A stretch of 43,755 bases of DNA from an uncultured delta proteobacterium (GCA_903904655.1 CAIVDK010000419.1:1-43755); one strand, 5' to 3'. Counted from the stretch's first letter, positions 1 through 8,413 are shown. Program-made: numbers and translations. The notes: generated by a model from the sequence alone, not told the origin.

Positions 1-35
1 AGAAGGTGTCGTGGATAGCCGGAACCGTCTTGATT

Positions 36-1709
36 CTACGACTCAGAACAAACCCTGTCTTTCCCGTTCTTTTTCCCCTGGTACATGAGTTGGTCAATCC
101 GGTGCACGAAAGCCTTCATATCTTCCTGTGGTTTGTACTGGCCAAGCCCGATGCTCACCGTCACATGGACGTCCTGACCGGGCGCCGGGGAAAAGATCTC
201 ATCTCTGAATTCCATCCGGATTCTTTCGGCGGTAACAGCGCCGTCCGCACTTGTCGTCATGGGCAAGAGGATGGTGAACTCCTCGCCGCCATAGCGATAG
301 GCGGAATCGGTCTGGCGCAGGCATCGTTTGACCACCTGGCCAAGTCGCGACAAGACCTGGTCTCCTTCGACATGGCCATAGGTGTCGTTAAATGCCTTGA
401 AATCGTCAAGATCGAGGACCAAGAGGGTCAAGGGCTGTCCGTAACGATCTGCCCGATCCATCTCCATCTTGAGTTGATTATGAAAATATCTGGAATTGTA
501 AAGCGAGGTGAGGTCATCGTTAATACTGAGTTCCCGGTATCTCTGTTCGCTTGCCCTCAGGGCCTCCTCCGCTCTTCTGCGGTCGGTGATGTCGACGGAA
601 AAACCGATGATTCCGATAATCCGCCCTTCTTTATCCCTGTAGGGTATCTTATCGGTTTGAACCCACTTTTTGCCAGTGGCGGTCTCCATGGGTTCGACTA
701 TGCCCGTCTTGGGTTTACCCGATGCGATAATTTCCTTGTCGTCTTCCCAATAGGTCGTCGCCTGGGCGGGATAAATTTCAAAGCCTGTTTTGCCCTCCAC
801 TTCTTTCCTGGACAGGCCTGTTTCCTTGGCAAGCGCCTTATTCACACGAATGAATTTATTTTCACGATCCTTGTAAAAGATCATAGTGGGAGACGTATCC
901 AGAATGGTCTGCAACTCTTCGCGATTCTTTTGTAAATCGTAGAAAATGAGACGGTAAGGATTCTCCAGGCCGGTCACGATGATCGCCCTATAAACGAGAT
1001 AGAAGGCAAATATTTTGAAGTAATGACCGATCAGGTTCGATAAGCCGTAGACGCTGATGTAAAAGGTGAAGGCCAGCTCCGAGACGATCGTGAGGACGAT
1101 CGACCAAACCATCAATCGCAAGATTATTGGATCAAACTTCTCGCTGCGGTGTAACAACAAGGCCAAGGAAAGTAACAGGATCAAGCAAATGACGTACTCG
1201 CTGACAATTTTAAAAAGGGTCAGCCCCTGGCCATCGACAAAGCAATCAGGAAACAGCGTGCCGGAAAAGACGGTCGCCAGCAGCAGAAGGGTTACGGAAA
1301 GATAAAAACCGAAAACAACGCGGACGTTCGGCTTTCGATCAAGAAACCATGGCGCGACAAGGAGAGACAGGCTTTGAAGGTAACGGGCGATGATCCATAG
1401 TTGCGTGGGCAGGTTGGCGTCGAATTCCCGAAAAATCCCCATGCCCTTGTAGGCCAGAGTGTGAACAAAATCGATGAGACCTACAAACAAAAAGGCGATA
1501 CTGAGGAACAAAACATAATTATTGGTTGTCAGGTGACGGGTATTCCAGGCGATCATGAAGAGAGAGAAGGCAATGACGATGGAAAAACTTTCCGCGACAA
1601 TATGAAAGAGAACATAGCTGTAGAAGCTTGTCAGATAAAGCCCCGCACACAGCAAAGTCCACGTGATCAGACTCCGGAAATTTTTTTTCATGATTGATCG
1701 CAATGACAC
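36..1709 (-). CDS. Membrane diguanylate cyclase, MASE3-PAS-GGDEF
   Basis: Predicted inner-membrane sensor enzyme that makes cyclic di-GMP from two GTP. The first ~250 residues are a run of hydrophobic helices of MASE3 type, followed by a PAS domain (about 270-385, ending VDITDRRRAEEAL) and a C-terminal GGDEF domain. The active-site signature is GGEEF (about residues 474-478), a catalytically competent variant. RQTD lies five residues before it and matches the RxxD inhibitory I-site, so product feedback is likely. The start at 1709 is GTG with a GAGG about 10 bases upstream; an in-frame ATG at 1691 (MKKNF) is the alternative. It is transcribed alone, divergent from hldA. The sensed signal is unknown. 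Confidence 0.93.
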   Translation of the reverse strand: MSLRSIMKKNFRSLITWTLLCAGLYLTSFYSYVLFHIVAESFSIVIAFSLFMIAWNTRHLTTNNYVLFLSIAFLFVGLIDFVHTLAYKGMGIFREFDANLPTQLWIIARYLQSLSLLVAPWFLDRKPNVRVVFGFYLSVTLLLLATVFSGTLFPDCFVDGQGLTLFKIVSEYVICLILLLSLALLLHRSEKFDPIILRLMVWSIVLTIVSELAFTFYISVYGLSNLIGHYFKIFAFYLVYRAIIVTGLENPYRLIFYDLQKNREELQTILDTSPTMIFYKDRENKFIRVNKALAKETGLSRKEVEGKTGFEIYPAQATTYWEDDKEIIASGKPKTGIVEPMETATGKKWVQTDKIPYRDKEGRIIGIIGFSVDITDRRRAEEALRASEQRYRELSINDDLTSLYNSRYFHNQLKMEMDRADRYGQPLTLLVLDLDDFKAFNDTYGHVEGDQVLSRLGQVVKRCLRQTDSAYRYGGEEFTILLPMTTSADGAVTAERIRMEFRDEIFSPAPGQDVHVTVSIGLGQYKPQEDMKAFVHRIDQLMYQGKKNGKDRVCSES

Positions 1710-1834
1710 CGGTCTATTGCCTCACATTTCCCCAAAAAGGGAACCGGGAGCTTGTCATGATCCTGTCTCTTCCAGATTAAAACCATTCTCCCGGAAGATC
1801 CGCGTCGATAAGCACTTGCTTCTTTATTGAGAAC

Positions 1835-1863
1835 ATTATAATTATTTCGAGATTTTATGTCAA
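1835..1863 (-). promoter_or_regulatory. Sigma70-type promoter of the diguanylate cyclase
   Basis: On the minus strand a perfect TTGACA (1863-1858) and a perfect TATAAT (1840-1835) are separated by 17 bases. Transcription would start near 1828 and leave a leader of about 120 bases before the GTG at 1709. Confidence 0.8.
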
Positions 1864-1996
1864 TCGAAAACAAGCCATCGAAAACAGGCCACAGGATGCG
1901 GAGTGCATCACCGATGACCGCGTTCGATGTATTCATCCCATCCTTTATTTTTGTTTCATTCGGAAATCCCCGACAGAAACTTCCTGATTAAAATAA

Positions 1997-2025
1997 TTGA
2001 CAAATCCGGTCCTTAGTAATAATAT
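1997..2025 (+). promoter_or_regulatory. Sigma70-type promoter of the hldA operon
   Basis: TTGACA at 1997-2002, 17-base spacer, TAATAT at 2020-2025. Predicted start near 2032, about 78 bases before the hldA start codon. Confidence 0.72.
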
Positions 2026-2051
2026 CCCCCAACTTTTTAAATCAAAAATCT

Positions 2052-2072
2052 AGCGCATACGGCGCTTTTTTC
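2052..2072 (+). terminator. Terminator-like hairpin in the hldA leader
   Basis: AGCGC and GCGCT form a 5-bp GC-rich stem around a 5-base loop and are followed directly by TTTTTTC. It lies between the predicted promoter and the hldA ribosome binding site, so it could act as an attenuator. The stem is short, so function is uncertain. Confidence 0.4.
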
Positions 2073-2109
2073 TTTTTAGGATCTTAATTTTTCAGGAGTT
2101 TTTTGACAC

Positions 2110-3099
2110 GTGCATAAGAGGATCGCGAAAAAAAAAGCTTTGGAAATCATTGCGAATTTCCCGAGTTCCGGTGTGCTGGTCGTCGGAGATGTCATGGTCG
2201 ATCATTTCATCTGGGGTAAGGTAGCGCGAGTTTCCCCGGAGGCGCCGGTGCCGGTGGTCGATGTTCAGAAAGACTCTGTGATGCTGGGCGGCTGTACCAA
2301 TGTGCTCAATACGATCTATGCCATGGGCGGCCAGGTTTTTGTGGCCGGTGTGATTGGCGCTGATGATATCGGCAAGGGTTTAATCAAACAGTTGAGAGAC
2401 CGTGACATCGATACGGGCGGTATTATTGTTGAGAAGGGCAGGCCGACAACGCTCAAAACGAGAATTGTCGCACACGGACAGCAAATCGTTCGGTTTGACC
2501 AGGAAAGCAGAAAGCCTATTCCCAGGGCCAGTTGCGATAAAATTCTTGCCTATGTGAAATCTCTGCGCGGCAAGATCGGCGCCATCGTGGTTTCCGATTA
2601 CAGCAAAGGCGTCGTATCCAGAGAGCTGATTGAAGGTATAAAAAGTATTGCCGGGGATTCAAAGATATTTTTGTGCGTTGATCCGAAGCAAAGCGATTTT
2701 TCGATTTACGCGGGCGCCCATGTCATTACGCCCAATCATCATGAAGCCCAGCGCGCCGCCGGTATGGAGATTATCAGCGGGGATGATCTTTTAACGCTGG
2801 GGGGAATGCTGCTTGCAAAATTTGATTTCCAGGCCCTGCTGGTGACGCGGGGTGAAGAAGGCATGAGCCTGTTCGAAAAGGGGCGTAAGATCGACCACAC
2901 GCATTTTCCGGCGCAAGCGAAAGAAGTTTACGATGTGACGGGCGCGGGGGATACCGTCATCGGTGTGCTGGCGCTGGCGCTGGCTGCGCAGGCGAATCTG
3001 AAGGAGGCAACATCTCTGGCCAATCACGCCGCGGGTATTGTTGTGGGTAAGGTGGGAACGTCCACGGTCTCCAGAGAAGAATTGATCAGCGTATTATGA
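2110..3099 (+). CDS. hldA: D-glycero-beta-D-manno-heptose-7-phosphate kinase (HldA / RfaE1)
   Basis: PfkB/ribokinase-family sugar kinase that phosphorylates heptose 7-phosphate at C1 on the way to ADP-heptose for the LPS inner core. The N-terminal VVGDVMVDHFIWG and the C-terminal VTGAGDTVIG anion-hole/catalytic motif are typical. At 329 residues it has only the kinase domain; the nucleotidyltransferase half found in bifunctional HldE is absent, so a separate hldC-type gene is expected elsewhere. The start is GTG with CAGGAGT nine bases upstream. It overlaps the next gene by four bases and heads an operon running to rlmB. Confidence 0.92.
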   Translation: MHKRIAKKKALEIIANFPSSGVLVVGDVMVDHFIWGKVARVSPEAPVPVVDVQKDSVMLGGCTNVLNTIYAMGGQVFVAGVIGADDIGKGLIKQLRDRDIDTGGIIVEKGRPTTLKTRIVAHGQQIVRFDQESRKPIPRASCDKILAYVKSLRGKIGAIVVSDYSKGVVSRELIEGIKSIAGDSKIFLCVDPKQSDFSIYAGAHVITPNHHEAQRAAGMEIISGDDLLTLGGMLLAKFDFQALLVTRGEEGMSLFEKGRKIDHTHFPAQAKEVYDVTGAGDTVIGVLALALAAQANLKEATSLANHAAGIVVGKVGTSTVSREELISVL

Positions 3100-3632
3100 G
3101 CAAACCGACGCAGGCCCTGCCGGTCAAACTGGTCTTCAGCGTTTTTGCCCCGGCGGCCGAGATATTAAACGATACCATCAACAGGCTGTCTGCTCTTTAT
3201 AGTCAGCCTGATTTTGTTAGCGAACAGAACCTCTTTGATTATACGGATTATTATAACCCGGAAATGGGGCAGGTGCTTGTCCGGCGTTTTCTGTCGATGG
3301 AAAAGTTAATCCGGCCGGAAGCATTACCGGATATCAAGCTTGCGACGAATGATATTGAAAAAGAATCGGCCGTTGATGCTCGCAGGCACGTGAACATTGA
3401 TCCCGGTTATCTGTCGCAGGCTCATCTGATTCTGGCCACCGGTAAGGGTTATTCGCACAGGCCTTATTTACGTGATGGAATTTACGCGGATCTGACATTG
3501 ATTTATCAGGGAAAGAAGTTTTGTTCTCTGCCCTGGACGTATCCGGATTACGCAGACGAGAAACAGTTATCCATGTTAAGCGCTATCCGGTCGCGGTATT
3601 TATTGCAATTAAAAATGACTGAGCCGATATAG
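3096..3632 (+). CDS. DUF4416 family protein
   Basis: 178-residue soluble protein matching DUF4416 as I recall it, with conserved LVFSVFAP near the start, an acidic/aromatic YTDYYNPEMG segment, and NIDPGYL plus the KGYSHRPYL-x-GIYADLTL block in the C-terminal half. Its function is not established. The ATG overlaps the hldA stop (ATGA), so the two are translationally coupled. In deltaproteobacteria this family commonly sits beside yicC and gmk. Confidence 0.82.
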   Translation: MSKPTQALPVKLVFSVFAPAAEILNDTINRLSALYSQPDFVSEQNLFDYTDYYNPEMGQVLVRRFLSMEKLIRPEALPDIKLATNDIEKESAVDARRHVNIDPGYLSQAHLILATGKGYSHRPYLRDGIYADLTLIYQGKKFCSLPWTYPDYADEKQLSMLSAIRSRYLLQLKMTEPI

Positions 3633-3662
3633 AACAAAATAATTTCGCAAGAAGGTTTGAAC

Positions 3663-4541
3663 ATGATTAAAAGTATGACCGGTTACGGCCGGGTGGAAAC
3701 GCTTTGTGACGGCCGGAATATTGTGGTGGAAGCCAAATCCGTCAACCATCGCTTTCTGGAAATTGCCCTCAGAATGCCCGCCGCGATTTACCCGCTGGAG
3801 ATGGAGTATAAAAAGAAAGTAGGGGAAAGATTCAAACGAGGCCGCATTGATATTTCGATCCGGTTGGAAGGAGAGGGCGCCGAAACATCCAGGGTGAATT
3901 TGAATATGGAGGTTGCGCGCAACTACTTTGATGTTTTGCTCCGGCTGAAAAATGAATTCAATATACCCGAGCCGATCAGCCTTAAGAACCTCAGCAGTTT
4001 TCGGGATATTTTCACGCCGCCTGCGGAAACACAGTTGGATGCCGCTTTTTTGAATCAGGTGGAGATGACACTGCAAGAAGCGTTGTCGATGCTGGTCAAC
4101 ATGAGGCAGGATGAAGGAATTGCGTTGTTCTCGGATATGCAAATGAGACTTCGGGCCATTGGCGAGACGATGGAAACCGTTCGGTCGCGTGCGCCGCAGG
4201 TCGTGCTGGAGTATCAGAAGCGCCTTGCAGACAGGATTAAGGAGCTGACGGCGGGATTCGATCTTGACGCTGCCCGTCTGGCTCAGGAAGTGGCGCTTAT
4301 GGCGGATCGATGCGATATCACCGAGGAGATTGTCCGGATGCAAAGCCATATAAGCCAGTTTGAAACTCTGCTGCAAAGCGACGAGGCGGAAGGCAGGAAA
4401 ATCGACTTCCTTCTGCAGGAAATGAACCGTGAAATTAATACGATCGGGTCCAAAGGCAATGATGTGGAAATTGCCCGCCTGGTCATTGACGCCAAAAGTG
4501 AACTGGGCAAGTTGCGCGAGCAGGCGCAGAATATCGAGTAG
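3663..4541 (+). CDS. yicC: YicC family protein (YicC_N / DUF1732), putative endoribonuclease
   Basis: About 292 residues. The N-terminus IKSMTGYGR is the hallmark of YicC_N, and the C-terminal DUF1732 region carries the conserved R-C-DITEE-x-R block and the E-x-N-R-E-x-NTIGSK motif. E. coli YicC has been reported to be an endoribonuclease acting in stress and sRNA turnover. I prefer the ATG at 3663 over the TTG at 3657 because AGAAGG lies seven bases upstream and family members begin at this methionine. It stands between DUF4416 and gmk. Confidence 0.93.
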   Translation: MIKSMTGYGRVETLCDGRNIVVEAKSVNHRFLEIALRMPAAIYPLEMEYKKKVGERFKRGRIDISIRLEGEGAETSRVNLNMEVARNYFDVLLRLKNEFNIPEPISLKNLSSFRDIFTPPAETQLDAAFLNQVEMTLQEALSMLVNMRQDEGIALFSDMQMRLRAIGETMETVRSRAPQVVLEYQKRLADRIKELTAGFDLDAARLAQEVALMADRCDITEEIVRMQSHISQFETLLQSDEAEGRKIDFLLQEMNREINTIGSKGNDVEIARLVIDAKSELGKLREQAQNIE

Positions 4542-4545
4542 GAAT

Positions 4546-5160
4546 ATGTCGGATCAGGGATTAATCATCGTGCTGTCCGCGCCTTCAGGGGCGGGAAAAA
4601 GCAGTATTTGCCGAAGGTTGCTTGCGGCATGTCCCGAAATTGAATTTTCCGTTTCCTATACATCAAGGACGCCGCGCCCCAATGAGGGGAACGGAAAAGA
4701 TTATCATTTTATTTCCCGTGAAGATTTTCAGCGACGGATTGATCAGGGTGAGTTTGTCGAATGGATAGAGAATTACGGACACTTTTATGGTACGTCCGGC
4801 AAGGCGATGCATGAAGTTTTAGGCAAAGGAAAAGATTTATTGCTCGATATCGAGCCGCGTGGCGCAAAAGAAATTAAGAAAAAATTTAAAGACGGCGTTT
4901 TTGTTTTTGTGCTCCCCCCCTCTTTAGGCGAGCTTCTGAATCGGCTGAAAAAGCGGGGACATGAAAGCCCGGAAGTGATAAAAACACGATTTACACAAGC
5001 CGAGAGTGAATTAAAAGAAGTTTTGTGGTATGACTACACCGTTCTTAACGAAGATCTGGAAACGGCAGCCCGAGAGCTGATCGCGATTTACCGCGCAGAA
5101 AAATGTAAAACAAACCGTTTACACGGTAAAATTGATCGTTTATTAAATCATGTTAGATAG
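4546..5160 (+). CDS. gmk: Guanylate kinase
   Basis: Converts GMP to GDP using ATP. The P-loop SAPSGAGKSS is at about residues 11-20, followed by the GMP-binding SYTSRTPRPNEGNGKDYHF and the FVEWIENYGHFYGT segment, all diagnostic. With ATG at 4546 the protein is 204 residues, the normal length; the longer ORF-track start at 4429 runs back into yicC and is spurious. It begins four bases after yicC ends and is followed by rpoZ, a very common bacterial pairing. Confidence 0.97.
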   Translation: MSDQGLIIVLSAPSGAGKSSICRRLLAACPEIEFSVSYTSRTPRPNEGNGKDYHFISREDFQRRIDQGEFVEWIENYGHFYGTSGKAMHEVLGKGKDLLLDIEPRGAKEIKKKFKDGVFVFVLPPSLGELLNRLKKRGHESPEVIKTRFTQAESELKEVLWYDYTVLNEDLETAARELIAIYRAEKCKTNRLHGKIDRLLNHVR

Positions 5161-5184
5161 AGATGTTCAGGAGGTATCAGATTC

Positions 5185-5454
5185 ATGGCAAGAATTACAG
5201 TAGAAGATTCCCTATTGGTGGCCGAAACCCGATTTGGTCTGGTGTCACTGGCTTCCAAGCGGGCGCGCCAGTTGCTCAAAGGCTCCAAACCGCTCATGGA
5301 AAGTAAAAACCGGGAAATTGTTCTGGCGCTAAGAGAAATTGCGTCAGGGAGGGTTGTTTACGCCCATCCTGAATATTTAAAAGGATCCCAGGAAGATTTT
5401 AAACCGATTCCGGATAACACAGAGTTCATTGGCGATGAAGAATATCTCGAGTAG
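5185..5454 (+). CDS. rpoZ: RNA polymerase omega subunit
   Basis: 89-residue omega subunit, which helps fold and assemble beta-prime into the polymerase. It begins MARITVEDSL and has the conserved ASKRARQLLKG segment; KNREIVLALREIASG follows. A strong CAGGAGGT precedes the ATG. Its last 20 bases overlap the likely start of pyrF, so the two are probably coupled. rpoA, rpoB and rpoC are also in this window, so all core subunits are within about 36 kb. Confidence 0.96.
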   Translation: MARITVEDSLLVAETRFGLVSLASKRARQLLKGSKPLMESKNREIVLALREIASGRVVYAHPEYLKGSQEDFKPIPDNTEFIGDEEYLE

Positions 5455-6178
5455 AGAGCCCGCAGATAAGCTGATTTTTGCTTTGGATGCCGCCGGATAC
5501 GAGGAGGCTTTATCCTGGATAGAGCTTCTTTCCGGTCATGTGGGCATGTTTAAAGTCGGCAAGGAATTGTTTACATCTGTCGGGCCGAAGATTGTTGAAA
5601 GCATCAAGCAAAGAGGCAGCCGGGTATTTCTGGATTTGAAATTTCACGATATTCCCAATACGGTGGCCCGCGCCGCTGAAGCTGCCGTTGGATTGAATGT
5701 GGATATGTTCAACATCCATGCGGCGGGCGGCAGCAAAATGATTCGGGAAACCGTCGACGCTGTGGCCGCCTGCGCCGAAAAGCGCGGTATCAAAAGCCCC
5801 GTTGTTCTGGCGGTGACGGTGTTGACCAGTTTGAATAACAGCGATCTTGCGGAAATTGGATTCGAAACCACCACGAGTGATTTGGTGCTTCGCCTGGCGA
5901 AAATGGCGCAAAAGTCGGGGGCGTCAGGCGTTGTGGCCTCGCCCCAGGATATTGTTACGCTTCGACGGAATTTGGGAGAAGATTTTGTTATTGTGACGCC
6001 CGGTATCCGTAGCGCCGACGAGCAGGTTTTAGATGATCAAAAAAGGACGCTCAGCGCCTTTGAGGCGATTCAAGCAGGCGCCGATTACATTGTTGTGGGG
6101 AGGCCCATCCGACAGGCCAAAGATCCGCTCACCGCATGCCGCCGGATCATCCAGGAGATTGCCGACGGTCTGGCTTAG
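5435..6178 (+). CDS. pyrF: Orotidine 5'-phosphate decarboxylase
   Basis: Last step of UMP synthesis. The active-site signature FLDLKFHDIPNTV, the FKVGKELF lysine region near the start and the C-terminal VVGRPIRQAKDP phosphate-binding loop identify the bacterial group I enzyme. About 247 residues with ATG at 5435; the TTG at 5429 is less likely. There is no strong ribosome binding site and the start lies inside rpoZ, which suggests translation coupled to rpoZ termination. Confidence 0.95.
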   Translation: MKNISSREPADKLIFALDAAGYEEALSWIELLSGHVGMFKVGKELFTSVGPKIVESIKQRGSRVFLDLKFHDIPNTVARAAEAAVGLNVDMFNIHAAGGSKMIRETVDAVAACAEKRGIKSPVVLAVTVLTSLNNSDLAEIGFETTTSDLVLRLAKMAQKSGASGVVASPQDIVTLRRNLGEDFVIVTPGIRSADEQVLDDQKRTLSAFEAIQAGADYIVVGRPIRQAKDPLTACRRIIQEIADGLA

Positions 6179-6223
6179 CAAAACAGCATATGATTATTTC
6201 GTTTTGTGAATAGAAGGCAAAGT

Positions 6224-6979
6224 ATGGAGGTCGTTTACGGCATCAATCCCATTAAGATTCTTCTCGCCCAAGAGGCTTCTCCCCTGAAAAAAATTATTAT
6301 TGCTGATGGTCGCGGCGGTTCGTCCGCCAAAGAAATCATAGATGTCGCCCGTCAAAAGAAAATACCGGTGGAACGGAGAGAACGTCCATATCTTGATGAA
6401 TTGACGGGTGGAACGGATCACCAGGGGGTGGTCGGTTTTCGCGATTCATTTGTGTACGCCGAGTTAGACGACTTGTTGAAAAACCGCAATCCTCATTTAT
6501 CACAAGATCTTATTTTAATACTCGACAGCATACTCGATCCGCAAAATCTGGGATCGATTATCCGCAGCGCTCATTGCCTGGGCGCCAATGGCGTGGTCAT
6601 TCCGACCGATCGCGCGGCCTCGGTGACGCCGGCGGTGATTAAAGTGTCTGCCGGCAGTGCCGAACAGCTGCCCATTGCCCGTGTGACAAATTTATCCCAG
6701 ACGATTGATTATTTAAAAGACAAAGGTTTCTGGATTTATGGCGCTGATGTTCAAGGGGGAAAGAACATCAGAGAACAGAATTTTAACTCTCCTGTGGTCT
6801 TGGTTCTGGGTAGTGAAGCCAAGGGAATACGACCGCTGGTAAAGAAGAAATGTGATTTTTTAGTCACGATTCCGATGGCGGGAAATTTTGACTCCTTCAA
6901 TGTCGCTGTTGCCGCAGGGATCATTCAGTATGAAATCTTTCTTAAGCGATGGGACAAAAAAACGAATGATCAGGCTTAA
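6224..6979 (+). CDS. rlmB: 23S rRNA (guanosine-2'-O)-methyltransferase RlmB, TrmH/SPOUT family
   Basis: SAM-dependent methyltransferase predicted to modify the 2'-OH of a guanosine in 23S rRNA (G2251 in E. coli). It has an N-terminal substrate-binding domain (VVYGINPIK-x-LLA) and a SPOUT knot with motif 1 DPQNLGSIIRSAHCLGA, motif 2 VVLVLGSEAKGIRPLV and motif 3 IPMAGNFDSFNVAVAAG. The ATG at 6224 has AGAAGG six bases upstream and fits the family start better than the GTG at 6206. Last gene of the hldA operon. The exact target base is inferred from family membership. Confidence 0.88.
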   Translation: MEVVYGINPIKILLAQEASPLKKIIIADGRGGSSAKEIIDVARQKKIPVERRERPYLDELTGGTDHQGVVGFRDSFVYAELDDLLKNRNPHLSQDLILILDSILDPQNLGSIIRSAHCLGANGVVIPTDRAASVTPAVIKVSAGSAEQLPIARVTNLSQTIDYLKDKGFWIYGADVQGGKNIREQNFNSPVVLVLGSEAKGIRPLVKKKCDFLVTIPMAGNFDSFNVAVAAGIIQYEIFLKRWDKKTNDQA

Positions 6980-7019
6980 AGCAGGCCGGAAATAAAAGTG
7001 GTATTTTTAATTTAACTTG

Positions 7020-7048
7020 TTGAAACGACATGGAAGATAGTTTATGAT
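7020..7048 (+). promoter_or_regulatory. Sigma70-type promoter of pilC
   Basis: TTGAAA (7020-7025), 17 bases, TATGAT (7043-7048): five of six matches in each element. It lies 45 bases upstream of pilC in the gap after rlmB. Confidence 0.7.
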
Positions 7049-7092
7049 GCATCCGTCAATAAGCAATTCCTTGAAGAGAAAGGTTGTTAGCG

Positions 7093-8301
7093 ATGCCGGT
7101 TTTTCTTTGGGCGGGAACAACGAAAAAGAACGAAGTCAAAAAAGGCGAGATAGAAGCCGCCGATGAGTTGGCTGCTCGTACGCTCTTGAGACGGCAGGGA
7201 TTTAAGTCCATCGATGTTCGAAAACAGCCGAAAGATCTGATGGAGTATCTTCCTTTCCTGGCAGGGGGTGTGAAAGAAAAAGACGTTGTGGTTTTCTGCC
7301 GGATTTTTTCTACGATGATTAATGCCGGCTTGCCGCTCATTCAATGCCTGGATCTGCTGGCCCAGCAGGAGAAAAATAAGGCTTTTGCCAAAATTATCCG
7401 GTCCGTTAAGGAAAATATTGAGGGCGGCACCAGCCTGACGGATGCACTGAAAAAATATCCGAAAGTATTTGATGAACTGTTTGTCAACTTAATTGCTGCC
7501 GGCGAAGCGGGCGGTATTTTGGACGTTGTTTTGGAACGTCTTTCCAATTATCTGGAAAAAGCGATGAAGTTGAAAAGAAAAGTCAAAAGCGCCATGACAT
7601 ACCCGATAGCGGTCCTTGTCATTTCTGTTGCAGTCGTTGCTTTGCTTCTGATCAAAGTTATTCCCGTATTTCAGAAGATGTTTGAAGGTATGGGTGGTGA
7701 GCTTCCCGGTCCGACGGCGATGATCGTGGCGATGAGCGAGTTTGCCCAGACTTATTGGTGGGTGATCTTTGCTGTGATCGTTGTGCTGGTGATTGCCTTT
7801 AATCGATTTTATAAAACAGAGAAAGGCCGCTGGATGATGGATTCGGCCCTGCTCAAAGCGCCGGTTTTCGGACCGGTGTTTAAAAAAGTGGCCGTAGCCA
7901 AGTTCTCACGGACGATGGCGACCATGATGAGCTCCGGCGTGCCGATTTTAGAAGGATTGAATATCGTCAGTAAAACATCGGGCAATGTGGTGGTTGAAAA
8001 TGCTTTAATGAAAACGCGTCAAAGTATCAGCGAAGGCCAGTCTATAGCCGAGCCGCTGGCTGAAACAGGTATTTTCCCGTCGATGGTTGTCCAGATGATT
8101 GCGGTAGGCGAAGCCACCGGTGCTCTGGACTCCATGCTCAATAAAATTGCTGATTTCTATGATGATGAAGTGGATACGGCAGTGGATGCTATGACATCCC
8201 TGTTGGAACCGGTGATGATGGTTTTCCTCGGAGGGATTGTCGGTGGGATGATTGTCGCCATGTATCTGCCGATCTTCAAGATGGCGTCGGTTGTGGGCTG
8301 A
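7093..8301 (+). CDS. pilC: Type IV pilus / type II secretion inner-membrane platform protein PilC
   Basis: Polytopic inner-membrane platform on which the assembly ATPase drives pilin polymerisation. About 402 residues with two T2SSF domains (roughly 65-190 and 270-393), each carrying the FCR-x-F-x-TM(I/M) or FSRTMATMMSSGVPI signature, a GEATGALD motif, and membrane helices near 170-190, 217-238 and the C-terminus (MVFLGGIVGGMIVAMYLPIF). It begins PVFLWAGTTKKNE, close to the usual PilC start; ATG at 7093 has GAGAAAGG upstream. pilB and pilT are not adjacent, so it is a single-gene unit here. A general secretion GspF is less likely. Confidence 0.88.
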   Translation: MPVFLWAGTTKKNEVKKGEIEAADELAARTLLRRQGFKSIDVRKQPKDLMEYLPFLAGGVKEKDVVVFCRIFSTMINAGLPLIQCLDLLAQQEKNKAFAKIIRSVKENIEGGTSLTDALKKYPKVFDELFVNLIAAGEAGGILDVVLERLSNYLEKAMKLKRKVKSAMTYPIAVLVISVAVVALLLIKVIPVFQKMFEGMGGELPGPTAMIVAMSEFAQTYWWVIFAVIVVLVIAFNRFYKTEKGRWMMDSALLKAPVFGPVFKKVAVAKFSRTMATMMSSGVPILEGLNIVSKTSGNVVVENALMKTRQSISEGQSIAEPLAETGIFPSMVVQMIAVGEATGALDSMLNKIADFYDDEVDTAVDAMTSLLEPVMMVFLGGIVGGMIVAMYLPIFKMASVVG

Positions 8302-8322
8302 AGATGTAAAAGAAGAAAAAAA

Positions 8323-8399
8323 TGGTCGGGATGGCGCGATTTGAACGCGCGACTCCTGCGTCCCGAACGCAGTGCCCTACCAAGCTGGGCCACATCCCG
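8323..8399 (-). tRNA. tRNA-Pro(CGG)
   Basis: 77 bases with encoded CCA. Acceptor CGGGATG pairs with CATCCCG, the anticodon stem CTGCG/CGCAG holds loop TTCGGGA (anticodon CGG), and the T arm contains GTTCAAATC. It converges on pilC. The minus strand continues with TTTTTTTCTTC directly after CCA, which may help end transcription. Confidence 0.96.
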
Positions 8400-8413
8400 A
8401 CACGGGCAGGGAC

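Larger units (their letters stand above)
1710..2109. other. Divergent intergenic region (400 bases)
   Basis: No convincing gene. The 82-codon minus-strand ORF at 1688-1936 lies in the leader of the cyclase and resembles no family I know. The region holds two divergent sigma70-type promoters and a terminator-like hairpin, listed separately. The minus-strand leader also contains complementary CCGGGAG and CTCCCGG blocks (plus-strand 1790-1797 and 1744-1750 approximately) that could fold into a long-range stem. Confidence 0.6.

Noticed and set aside
6-935. 309-codon plus-strand ORF opposite the diguanylate cyclase
   Set aside because: Antisense shadow of a strongly supported PAS-GGDEF gene; the translation resembles no family and has no ribosome binding site.
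1688-1936. 82-codon minus-strand ORF upstream of the cyclase
   Set aside because: It spans the consensus promoter and leader, overlaps the cyclase start and has no recognisable family.
3609-4376. 255-codon minus-strand ORF opposite yicC
   Set aside because: Shadow ORF; yicC has diagnostic motifs and operon context.
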